Shown one piece after another: positions 37,967-45,010 of a stretch of DNA of 64,000 nt. The DNA is taken from the NCBI GenBank assembly GCA_949298575.1, contig CASFXH010000008.1, forward strand, positions 1 to 64,000, given 5' to 3'. Both the position numbers and the translations under genes were made by a program. This DNA is from an uncultured Parabacteroides sp. Lineage in GTDB: Bacteria > Bacteroidota > Bacteroidia > Bacteroidales > Tannerellaceae. The notes under the pieces are model-generated. The model was not told the origin of the DNA. It worked only from the letters and a program-made list of their open reading frames with translations, and did no database searches. Within the stretch, counting starts at the first letter, position 1; each line of letters opens with the position of its first letter.

Positions 37967-39154
37967 TTAATCGTTGTTCATATATTTCAAATAGGTTTCC
38001 ATGTCTTTATCGCCGCGGCCGGATACGGTCAAGACGACCAAGTCTTGCGGCCGGAAACTGATCTTTGGCAAGGCTCCAAGCGCATGGGCGCTTTCGAGGG
38101 CGGGAATGATCCCTTCGAGGCGAGTCAACTCGAAAGCGGCGGCGAGGGCTTCCTCGTCATTGATGGCGAGAACGGTCGCCCGGCCGGTAGCGGCCAGATT
38201 CGCGTGGAAGGGGCCGATCCCGGGATAGTCGAGTCCGGCGGAGATGGAATAAGGCTCCGTGATTTGCCCGTCCTCGTCTTGCATGACTAGCGTTTTCGCC
38301 CCATGGATAATCCCCAGTTTCCCTAAATGGATCGTAGCGGCGCTGCGGCCGGAGAGGATCCCTTCTCCTCCTGCTTCCGCCAAGACGAGGCGGACTCGTT
38401 TGTCGTCGACGTAATGGTAAATCGTCCCGGCGGCATTGCTTCCACCCCCGACGCAAGCGATCAGGTAATCGGGGTAATCGCGTCCTTCTTTTTCCATGAT
38501 TTGCCGCTTGATTTCCGCGCTGATGACCGATTGCAGGCGAGCGACCATATCCGGATAAGGATGCGGGCCGACCGTTGAGCCGATGATGTAATAGGTATCC
38601 TCGGGATGGCAACACCAGTCTCTGATCGCCTCGTTGGTCGCGTCCTTCAAGGTCATGTTTCCGGATTTGACTGGGATGACTTTGGCGCCCAGCATCCGCA
38701 TTTTCTGGACGTTCGGCAGCTGGCGTTCCACATCCGTCTTGCCCATGTAGACGACGCATTCCATGCCCATCAGGGCGCAGACGGTCGCGGTCGCCATGCC
38801 ATGTTGCCCGGCGCCCGTTTCCGCGATGATCCGTCGTTTGCCCATTCGTCGGGCGATCAGGATTTGTCCGATCGTGTTGTTGATCTTGTGCGCTCCCGTA
38901 TGGTTCAGGTCTTCTCGCTTGAGATAGATCCGGGCGCCGTATTTTTCGCTCAGGCGTTTCGCGAGATAGAGCGGTGAGGGGCGTCCTACGTAATCCCGGA
39001 GCAGTTCCCCGTATTCCCGCTTGAAACTTTCGCTTTCGATAATCTCCCGATAAGCGGCTTGGAGTTTTTCGACGCATTGATGAAGAATCTCCGGGACATA
39101 AGCGCCACCGAAGTCTCCATAATAACCATTCTCGTTTACTAGATACGTTTTCAT
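37967..39154 (-). CDS. trpB: tryptophan synthase beta chain
   Basis: A 395-residue PLP enzyme condensing indole and serine. Seen: the PLP lysine in [33 protein letters not shown], the glycine loop [15 protein letters not shown], and [11 protein letters not shown]. It is the first gene of the operon (B-E-G-D-C-F-A), directly behind the leader/attenuator, so it is expressed first when tryptophan is short. Confidence 0.96.
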   Translation of the reverse strand: MKTYLVNENGYYGDFGGAYVPEILHQCVEKLQAAYREIIESESFKREYGELLRDYVGRPSPLYLAKRLSEKYGARIYLKREDLNHTGAHKINNTIGQILIARRMGKRRIIAETGAGQHGMATATVCALMGMECVVYMGKTDVERQLPNVQKMRMLGAKVIPVKSGNMTLKDATNEAIRDWCCHPEDTYYIIGSTVGPHPYPDMVARLQSVISAEIKRQIMEKEGRDYPDYLIACVGGGSNAAGTIYHYVDDKRVRLVLAEAGGEGILSGRSAATIHLGKLGIIHGAKTLVMQDEDGQITEPYSISAGLDYPGIGPFHANLAATGRATVLAINDEEALAAAFELTRLEGIIPALESAHALGALPKISFRPQDLVVLTVSGRGDKDMETYLKYMNND

Positions 39155-39189
39155 CTTGTCTTATTTTGAGTTGTTTTTGATTCGTTACA

Positions 39190-39232
39190 GGGTAAAAAGA
39201 AAAGAGGCCTGCCGCAAGCGCGACAGGCCTCT
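39190..39232 (-). terminator. trp attenuator (intrinsic terminator in leader)
   Basis: On the minus strand AGAGGCCTG (39224-39232 complement) and CAGGCCTCT (39203-39211 complement) form a 9-bp stem around TCGCGCTTGCGG, followed by a U-tract (TTTCTTTTT). It lies between the Trp-rich leader peptide and trpB, 36 bases before the trpB start. Confidence 0.85.
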
Positions 39233-39270
39233 TTGTCGAGAATATCCTTTTATGATTTATGCTGGGTCAT

Positions 39271-39345
39271 CTACATACACGGGTCTTCGTCCCTTACGAC
39301 TGTTTGGAGTTGTAAGCGGCGCCACCACCAATATGTATTGACCAT
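39271..39345 (-). CDS. trpL: trp operon leader peptide with three consecutive Trp codons
   Basis: A 24-codon minus-strand frame: M-V-N-T-Y-W-W-W-R-R-L then LQTVVRDEDPCM and a TAG stop at 39271-39273. The three adjacent TGG codons at 39322-39330 are the hallmark of ribosome-stalling attenuation. A -7 box lies ~36 bases upstream, and a terminator hairpin follows ~38 bases after the stop, before trpB. The gene is too short for ordinary gene callers. Ribosome stalling at the Trp codons would presumably favour an antiterminator; I did not define that alternative pairing. Confidence 0.88.
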   Translation of the reverse strand: MVNTYWWWRRLQLQTVVRDEDPCM

Positions 39346-39380
39346 TCGCGATTTCATCTTTCTGTTTGCTTTGTTGGGCG

Positions 39381-39388
39381 CAAATGTA
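39381..39388 (-). promoter_or_regulatory. trp operon -7 promoter box (TACATTTG)
   Basis: Minus-strand TACATTTG is an exact TAnnTTTG match, 36 bases upstream of the leader-peptide ATG. A TTGC about 20 bases further upstream could act as the -33 element. Confidence 0.65.
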
Positions 39389-39447
39389 GGGACATTTTGA
39401 AAGTGTGCAAGTGGGAGCGTAAACTTTTTTCTGGTGTTTAACAGATT

Positions 39448-40143
39448 TTACGATAAGAGGACGTCGAGCTGGCAGAAATCCGTGATCACGGCGTCGGCCG
39501 TCTCGTCGCCGCTGTAGGGTTTCCAGCCGATGTTTTTAAGCCAGATGGTTTGGCTGCCGATCCGCCCGGCGGGGACGATATCCTTGTCGTAGGAATCGCC
39601 GACGACCGCCAACGCCTCCGCGGGCAATCCTAATTTGTCCGCCCCCAGTTGGAAGATCGCGGGATCCGGCTTGCGGATGCCGACCACGGCCGACTCGATG
39701 ATGAGGGGGAACAAGTGGTCGAGCTGGAAATCCCGCAACACGGCGGCGATATTGCCATAAAAATTGGAGACGAGCGCCAAGGGATAGCGTGCGGCCAATC
39801 GCTCGAGGACGGGTCGCGCGTGGTCGATCGCTTGCCGGGCATAGTCGTAGCACCAGTCGGCCACCCGCGTGCTGAGCGCGGGATCGTTGATCTTCAACTG
39901 ATCCATTTGCAAGGCGATTTTAACGCGCAGCATGTCGCGAAACGTGTGCTCGGGCTGGATGATCGGGTTCTTGCCGAGGGTTCGTTCGCCATAGACATAG
40001 GCTTCGCGGAAGGTTTCTTTCGCGATGGCGACGTGGGCGGCCTCGTAGCCTTTCCAAATGACTTCCGCCCAATGGAGGCCGTTGCTGTCGATGGTTCCTC
40101 CGTAGTCGAAGAGGAGGCCCTGGATTCGTTCGAGTCGTAACAT
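39448..40143 (-). CDS. HAD-superfamily hydrolase (phosphatase-like)
   Basis: A 231-residue HAD protein. Seen: motif I LLFDYGGTIDSNG (first aspartate in F-D-Y; the usual second Asp is replaced by Gly-Gly-Thr-type spacing DYGGT), motif II LVSNFYG, motif III lysine in GIRKPDPAIFQLG, and motif IV VVGDSYDKDIVPA. It is the last gene of a four-gene minus-strand operon with a CDP-alcohol phosphatidyltransferase. It could dephosphorylate a lipid-headgroup phosphate (inference from position). Confidence 0.86.
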   Translation of the reverse strand: MLRLERIQGLLFDYGGTIDSNGLHWAEVIWKGYEAAHVAIAKETFREAYVYGERTLGKNPIIQPEHTFRDMLRVKIALQMDQLKINDPALSTRVADWCYDYARQAIDHARPVLERLAARYPLALVSNFYGNIAAVLRDFQLDHLFPLIIESAVVGIRKPDPAIFQLGADKLGLPAEALAVVGDSYDKDIVPAGRIGSQTIWLKNIGWKPYSGDETADAVITDFCQLDVLLS

Positions 40144-40152
40144 ATTCTTGCG

Positions 40153-41058
40153 TTAGAGTTTTTCGAGAAAAAATTTACAAACGCGCTCGTGCCGCCAGAC
40201 CATGTAGGCCAGCATGGCGTTGAGAATGGTGATCTCGAACGCGAAGTAGAGCCACGGTTGGTCGATCAGCAGGCTGATGAAGAGGACGATTACCCGCGTG
40301 TTGAACGAGAGCATGTTGGTGTATTTCATTAGCGGCAAGCTTTTCTCGCGGAATTCGCTCCGGAACCACTCGGGCGCCTGGCCGCGGTATTTCTCGCGGA
40401 TGATCGTCATCATCCGTTGGAAGCGGGGGGTCATCGATTCCTGTTTGATCGTATAATTAATGTAGAAGTGTTCGAAGAGCTTGTAGATAAAATCCTTCCG
40501 CCAGCTCATCTTCTTGTAGCCCTCGCGCAGGGCGGGGGAGTAGGACAGCTCGCTGCCGTCTTTGCCCTTCAGGAAGAGGAGGTGGATGTTCCGGTAGTAG
40601 TCGGCCATGGCCGCCTGGCGGCTGTGGAAGAGGCCGGTGAGGAGGGCGAAGGCCCAGATCCAGAGGCCCCACTCGGGCGTCAGGCGCAGGCAGATGGCGG
40701 CGTAGATGGCGATAAACCAAATGTCGCCCGCCAGCCCGTCGAGGATACGCCCCAACGCGCTTTTCTGCCCCGTCATCCGCGCCAGCTGGCCGTCGGCGCT
40801 GTCGAACGTGTTGGCCCAGACCAGCAGGAGCATGCCGACCACGTTGACCAGGAGGTCGCGCGGATAGAAGCATACTCCGGACAGGATGCCGATGAAGATG
40901 CTGGCGATCGTCACGCTATTCGGCGAGACGCCGAGGCGGCTGAACAGGAGCGCCCAGCGGTAGCCGATCGGCCGGTAGAAATGGATGTCAATGAACTCTT
41001 CCGTGTCGACCGACTTGAGGGTCGATTCGATGCTTGGATGCTTGCCTGTTTCGCTCAT
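40153..41058 (-). CDS. CDP-alcohol phosphatidyltransferase family membrane protein
   Basis: A 301-residue membrane protein with ~6 helices that would move a phospho-alcohol between a CDP-activated donor and an acceptor. The catalytic motif is read at residues ~87-113 as D-S-A-D-G-Q-L-A-R, then eight residues, G-R-I-L-D-G-L-A-G-D. The last two aspartates are separated by four residues instead of the usual three. An N-terminal ~20 residues and a central soluble loop (GKDGSELSYSPALREGYKK) are unusual additions. It is 9 bases before the HAD gene and 21 after the ATP-grasp gene. Confidence 0.86.
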   Translation of the reverse strand: MSETGKHPSIESTLKSVDTEEFIDIHFYRPIGYRWALLFSRLGVSPNSVTIASIFIGILSGVCFYPRDLLVNVVGMLLLVWANTFDSADGQLARMTGQKSALGRILDGLAGDIWFIAIYAAICLRLTPEWGLWIWAFALLTGLFHSRQAAMADYYRNIHLLFLKGKDGSELSYSPALREGYKKMSWRKDFIYKLFEHFYINYTIKQESMTPRFQRMMTIIREKYRGQAPEWFRSEFREKSLPLMKYTNMLSFNTRVIVLFISLLIDQPWLYFAFEITILNAMLAYMVWRHERVCKFFLEKL

Positions 41059-41079
41059 GGATGATCGCGGTTGGGGGGG

Positions 41080-41937
41080 TTAACGGGTGGCAAGATCCCA
41101 GATGCGTTGGGCGATGTGGGGCGCCGCCTCGTCGCGGCAGGGCGCGAAGCTGGGCCAGTCGTTGAAGTCGATCAGGCGGACCGTCCCGTCGTCGGCCACG
41201 ATGCAGTCGCCGCCGTAGATGTGGACGTTGAGGACGCTCGCGGCCTGGTCGCAGACGCGCTTCAGCTCGTCGAGGTCGAAGGGGATGCCTTTCGCCGTGC
41301 CGTTGATTTGCTCGAGGCCGAACTTGCTGTGGTGCATGTTCGAGGGATAGAACCAGTAGAAGAAGTCGGTCCCCGTCACGCCATAGAACTTCACCAGGTC
41401 GCCGACGAGGTGCTCGTTGATCACGGCGCTGGGGATGCCGCGGATGGCGTATTCCTTCAGGATGCCGCGGGCCTCCTCGGGGTTGCGGACGTAGGTGACG
41501 TCCTCGCGGTGGATGGCGTGGAAGTCGCCCCGCTTGATCCAGCAGTTGTAGAAGCCCATCTCGGCGAGGGCCGCCGTCGGGTCCTCGGTGGTCTTGAGGA
41601 TCAGGCTGCGCGGGTGGGCGATATGGTGGTCGAGGAGGAGGCGGGTCATGCGCTCGCGGGTACAGTTCTCGATGCCGTAGCCGGAGTTGACGACGAGCGT
41701 CCCGCGGTCTTCCAGCTCTTGGAGGCGGTGGATCGAGCGCCAGTCGCGGACCATGTTGAAGACCACCCGTTCTTGGAGGTCGTGCAGCAAGAGGTCCGAT
41801 TCGATGTATTCATTGACGACAGCCCCTCGTTTTCTCAAATGTTCGGCTGTCAGGGCGAAGATGGCGGCGTCGTTGCCGATATGGTTCGGCGAGAACTGGT
41901 TGCCTCTTCTTATGCCCGCGATAATCATTTTATCCAT
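41080..41937 (-). CDS. ATP-grasp-like protein
   Basis: A 285-residue soluble protein. The C-terminal part shows ATP-grasp traits: NCWIKRGDFHAI (ATP-contact lysine), SAVINEHLVGDLVKFYGV, and the metal-binding VADDGTVRLIDFNDWPSFAPC (D...ND pattern). The N-terminal part is a Rossmann-like preATP-grasp segment with IGNDAAIFALTAEHLRKRGA. Such enzymes ligate a carboxylate to an amine or other nucleophile via an acyl phosphate. No specific substrate can be named. It sits between a nucleotidyltransferase and a CDP-alcohol transferase. Confidence 0.62.
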   Translation of the reverse strand: MDKMIIAGIRRGNQFSPNHIGNDAAIFALTAEHLRKRGAVVNEYIESDLLLHDLQERVVFNMVRDWRSIHRLQELEDRGTLVVNSGYGIENCTRERMTRLLLDHHIAHPRSLILKTTEDPTAALAEMGFYNCWIKRGDFHAIHREDVTYVRNPEEARGILKEYAIRGIPSAVINEHLVGDLVKFYGVTGTDFFYWFYPSNMHHSKFGLEQINGTAKGIPFDLDELKRVCDQAASVLNVHIYGGDCIVADDGTVRLIDFNDWPSFAPCRDEAAPHIAQRIWDLATR

Positions 41938-41964
41938 GCTATGTTGTTCTTATTGTGATGTCTT

Positions 41965-42663
41965 TTAAGATTGAAGAAAGCTTTCGGCCTTGGCGATGTC
42001 GCTCGCGTGGTCGACGTCGATGATTTTCCCGAACGGGTAGGCCCGGAGCCTGAGCCCGCGGGCGACGAGGTAGCGCTGGTAGTTGCGCATCCGGGCGAGG
42101 CCCTCGCGGCGCGCCTCCTCGAGGGCGTCGAGCGCCGGCCGGCGGAGGCAGTAGATGCCCCCGGAGATGTAGCGGCACGTGCCGTCGTCGGCGTCGAGGA
42201 AGTTCTCGATCCCGAGGTCGGCGCCGGTCTTGACGTAGAGCGGCTTCTCGTCGTCGACGTAGCTCGTGACGGCCATCAGCCCGTCCACCGCCGGGTCGGC
42301 GCGGAAGGCGTCGACGTAGGCGCGGAAGGCGTCGGGCCGGAAAATGGTGTCGACCGTCGTGAGGCAGAGCTCGTCGGCCGCCCATTGGTGGCATAACTCG
42401 TAAAAGCTGTGGAAAGAGCTGGGGGTGGACCGGACCAGGAGGTGGAAGGGGACGGGGAGCGTCAGCGCTTCCAGATGCTCGCGGACCTCGCGCATCTCCT
42501 CGTTGATGATCACTCGGATGGAGGTCGCGTCGTTGTCGAGGAAGATGCCGATCAGCCTGTCGACGAGCGCCCGCCCGCCGAGCTTGACCAGCGGCTTGGG
42601 CCATTTGACGCCTTCCTGAACCAGGCGGGAGCCTTCTCCCGCGGCGATAATCGCGTAATTCAT
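41965..42663 (-). CDS. NTP transferase (sugar/alcohol-phosphate nucleotidyltransferase-like)
   Basis: A 232-residue GT-A-like nucleotidyltransferase. Seen: the N-terminal AIIAAGEGSRLVQEGVKWPKPLVKLGGRAL (G-x-G-x-R plus the KPL lysine), TTVDTIFRPDAF (metal-site D), and GGIYCLRR. It is the first gene of the operon and would activate a phosphorylated headgroup, for example to a CDP- or NDP-alcohol. That role is inferred from the downstream CDP-alcohol transferase. Confidence 0.83.
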   Translation of the reverse strand: MNYAIIAAGEGSRLVQEGVKWPKPLVKLGGRALVDRLIGIFLDNDATSIRVIINEEMREVREHLEALTLPVPFHLLVRSTPSSFHSFYELCHQWAADELCLTTVDTIFRPDAFRAYVDAFRADPAVDGLMAVTSYVDDEKPLYVKTGADLGIENFLDADDGTCRYISGGIYCLRRPALDALEEARREGLARMRNYQRYLVARGLRLRAYPFGKIIDVDHASDIAKAESFLQS

Positions 42664-42800
42664 ACCTACTTGCTCTTTTATATTACAATGCTAATTCGTT
42701 CGTGTTTCAAAACGACCCGCGAATTTACATGATTTCTCGATAGCTTCGACACCCTGGCGGGATTATAATTGGTCCGAAGCGCTACAAATGGGGGCTGGTT

Positions 42801-42836
42801 AAAAAGGAAAATGGCACGCGGATGTCCACGTGCCAT
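42801..42836 (-). terminator. terminator of the DUF6261 gene
   Basis: ATGGCACG (42811-42818) pairs with CGTGCCAT (42829-42836), with a U-rich flank on the minus strand (from plus AAAAAGGAAA at 42801-42810). It lies 28 bases beyond the stop codon at 42864. Confidence 0.75.
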
Positions 42837-42863
42837 TGTCTTCAGGGGGCGGAAACGCGTCCG

Positions 42864-43721
42864 TCAGACGGTGCCGGGCGAGCCGCCGTCGTCGGGCTCC
42901 TCGCTTTCGTCCTCCTCCGGCTCGGGCTGCAGGCCGGGGGCTATGGAGGGGTCGTCGTCGCGTTGGGGGAGTTTCGAGCTGTCGTTCTTTTGCTCGCCCT
43001 CTTCCGCGTTCTCGGCGCCGGTCTTGCGGGCTTTCATCTTGGCTTTCACTTCCTTGATTTTGCCGTTCACGTAGCTGATGAACGACTCGTAATCGGTCCG
43101 TCCGTTGATGATCACGAGGGCCTCGACCTTGCGAAGGAACTCGCGGAGGGCGACTTCGACCTCGCCGCGGGCCTTCTCGACGACGCCCGTCTCTTTCTCG
43201 TAGTCGGCTACCGTATCCAGGCGGCCACTTTCGGCCGAATGGTAGGCGGCGATCCGCTTGCGCATCTCGGCGATCCATTCGTCGAGGTCGCATTTGGCGA
43301 GATTTTCTTCCCCGAAAGCGTCGAAATCTTCCATCATGTCGGTCAAGCGACTGTATTCGTCGTCGCGAGCCAAGTTGGTCACGTTTCCATACTTATACAT
43401 GATGTCGTAGACTTGGGCGGCGAGCTTGCGCTTCTCCAGGTTGGGGTGTTTGACAAGGATTTTCGCCAAGGCCCACACGCAGCTCCACATCTCGTCGACC
43501 GCCTCGTCGGCGATCCGGGTGGAGGAACTGTAGGGGTTGACTTGGGCGGGTTTCATGACCGCGCTCAGGTTATCCACTTTCTCCTTGAGGGGAGCGATCA
43601 ATGGCTCGGCGTCCGTCCCGGCGAGCCGTTCGAGGGCCGCTTCGACGATTTCTACCGCCAGCGTGCGCAATTCGTTGTTGCGGGGGATTGACAGGGCAAG
43701 CCCTTCAAAAACTTCATCCAT
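42864..43721 (-). CDS. DUF6261-like helical protein with DDGGSPGTV tail
   Basis: A 285-residue soluble, almost entirely helical protein, no signal peptide. Seen: LALSIPRNNELRTLAVEI, MKPAQVNPYSSSTRIADEAVDEMWSCV, LAAQVYDIMYKYGNVTNLARDDEY and an EALVIINGRTDYESFISYVN segment. The last 35 residues are acidic and low-complexity, ending EEPDDGGSPGTV; the HU-like protein at 24148 ends in the same DDGGSPGTV. I recognise it as resembling the DUF6261 family of Bacteroidales, function unknown. Its start is 104-146 bases from a five-copy 42-bp repeat array located upstream. Confidence 0.68.
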   Translation of the reverse strand: MDEVFEGLALSIPRNNELRTLAVEIVEAALERLAGTDAEPLIAPLKEKVDNLSAVMKPAQVNPYSSSTRIADEAVDEMWSCVWALAKILVKHPNLEKRKLAAQVYDIMYKYGNVTNLARDDEYSRLTDMMEDFDAFGEENLAKCDLDEWIAEMRKRIAAYHSAESGRLDTVADYEKETGVVEKARGEVEVALREFLRKVEALVIINGRTDYESFISYVNGKIKEVKAKMKARKTGAENAEEGEQKNDSSKLPQRDDDPSIAPGLQPEPEEDESEEPDDGGSPGTV

Positions 43722-43824
43722 GATATTATAAATTAATTAAGTAAATTCCATTTCGAGGCGCAATTTCCGCAAAAAATGGGAAGCGCGCAATGGTTTTATA
43801 AAGAAAATTGGTTTTAAAAAACAT

Positions 43825-44076
43825 TAAAAACCCCTCGGGAAACGCGACTTTCGCCAAAGAGAGGCTTCCCTAGGGGTAGGGAGGGGTGGCTTTTGACAAA
43901 GTGGCAGTTCCCTAGGGGTAGGGAAGCACGGCTTTTGAGAAAGCGGGGCCTCCCTAGGGGTAGGGAAGGGTGACTTTTGACAAAGTGGCAGTTCCCTAGG
44001 GGTAGGGAAGGGTGACTTTTGACAAAGTGGCAGTTCCCTAGGGGCAGGGAGGCGTGTTTTTAAAAAAGTGGCGGTC
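43825..44076. repeat. five tandem 42-bp units with CCCTAGGGG palindromes
   Basis: TCCCTAGGGGTAGGGA boxes begin at 43867, 43909, 43951, 43993 and 44035 (the last as CAGGGA), exactly 42 bp apart. Each unit also carries a second dyad, ACTTTTGACAAAGT, about 24 bp from the first. A degenerate half-unit (ACTTTCGCCAAAGA) precedes the first box at ~43847. The block is noncoding and upstream of the DUF6261 gene at 42864-43721. Confidence 0.93.
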
Positions 44077-44229
44077 CCCAGCCGACTTCGTCCCTTGATA
44101 GGTATAAATAAACAATGAAGAAACCTTATCGTTCAAGCCATAGGACTTCAACCCAGGACATTCATATTTCCTTTCCAAAACAAACTTATTACAATTTTGT
44201 CTCAATTCATAAAAAAAAGCATAACTCAT
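44077..44229 (-). pseudogene. possible remnant with a beta/gamma-crystallin-like strand
   Basis: A minus-strand open stretch starting at ATG 44229 reads KYECPGLKSYGLNDKVSSL, which resembles the LNDKISSxxV end of a beta/gamma-crystallin repeat. Beyond 44077 the frame runs into the 42-bp array and cannot be genuine there. It could be a decayed gene fragment, or chance. No other gene is seen in 44076-44293. Confidence 0.25.
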
Positions 44230-44323
44230 TATTAATTAATTATTTCAGACATGATTCTTTCTGATCTTTTTCCCATTTTTGTCGATGTGATTCATGCGAA
44301 ATTATTTAGTAAGTATAGGAACA

Positions 44324-44908
44324 ATGAAAAAGATTTATTTGATCTTAGCTCTCCTGCTCCATGTGGGTTTGGCGAGCGCGCAATGGAGCGTTTCTCCTGA
44401 AGTTGGTTTGTCCGTATTGCGCCATAATGGACAATTTGACGATTGGCGACCGGCAATCAAAATTGGCGCGGCGGTGGAATATGGCCTAAAGCCTAATTTC
44501 TCAATCGAGTCCGGCCTCTTCTATACTCAAAGAGGATATTCTATGGCTGGGTGGGTAAGCAATGAAAATTGGCCGCAAGCCCTTTTGGAAAGGCCCTCTC
44601 TCGTAAGGCATATGTTTCAAGTGCCGGTCATGGGGCGCTTCGCTTTTGATGTCACGGATGATATTCGTCTTTTCGTGGGCGCGGGACCTTATATCGGTTT
44701 CTACTTCGCGAATGATTGGAAGCAAACCTTCCAATATCGGAACGCCAATGCGGGCGACGTGTTTGACTGGGGTTTCACTTTCATGACCGGTTTGGAATTT
44801 GGGCGTTTCTACGTCCGTGTAGCTTACGACATGGCGCTCGGCGGCGAACCGCATGGTGTCGCGCTTAATTATAATGTAGGGACTTTGTCTGTCGGTTATA
44901 AATTTTAA
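44324..44908 (+). CDS. outer-membrane beta-barrel protein (PorT-like)
   Basis: A 194-residue protein with a signal peptide (MKKIYLILALLLHVGLASA) and alternating amphipathic strands: WSVSPEVGLSVLRH, IKIGAAVEYGLKPNFSIESGLFYTQRGY, DDIRLFVGAGPYIGFYF, FDWGFTFMTGLEFGRFYVRVAYD and a final aromatic residue (SVGYKF). This is the small Bacteroidetes outer-membrane barrel type. The ATG at 44324 is chosen because it begins a clean signal peptide; 10 residues upstream in frame do not fit one. Confidence 0.82.
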   Translation: MKKIYLILALLLHVGLASAQWSVSPEVGLSVLRHNGQFDDWRPAIKIGAAVEYGLKPNFSIESGLFYTQRGYSMAGWVSNENWPQALLERPSLVRHMFQVPVMGRFAFDVTDDIRLFVGAGPYIGFYFANDWKQTFQYRNANAGDVFDWGFTFMTGLEFGRFYVRVAYDMALGGEPHGVALNYNVGTLSVGYKF

Positions 44909-44948
44909 GCTGATTCTTTTCCAAAAATCGTATATGGTATTTAAAAAA

Positions 44949-44983
44949 ACGGGTACGATTCCTTGAATGGGATTCGTACCCGT
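44949..44983. terminator. bidirectional terminator between barrel gene and GH92
   Basis: ACGGGTACGA (44949-44958) and TCGTACCCGT (44974-44983) form a strong stem, with A-rich left and T-rich right flanks, so it can serve both convergent genes. Confidence 0.85.
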
Positions 44984-45010
44984 TTTAATTATATACTAGA
45001 ATTTAAATTC

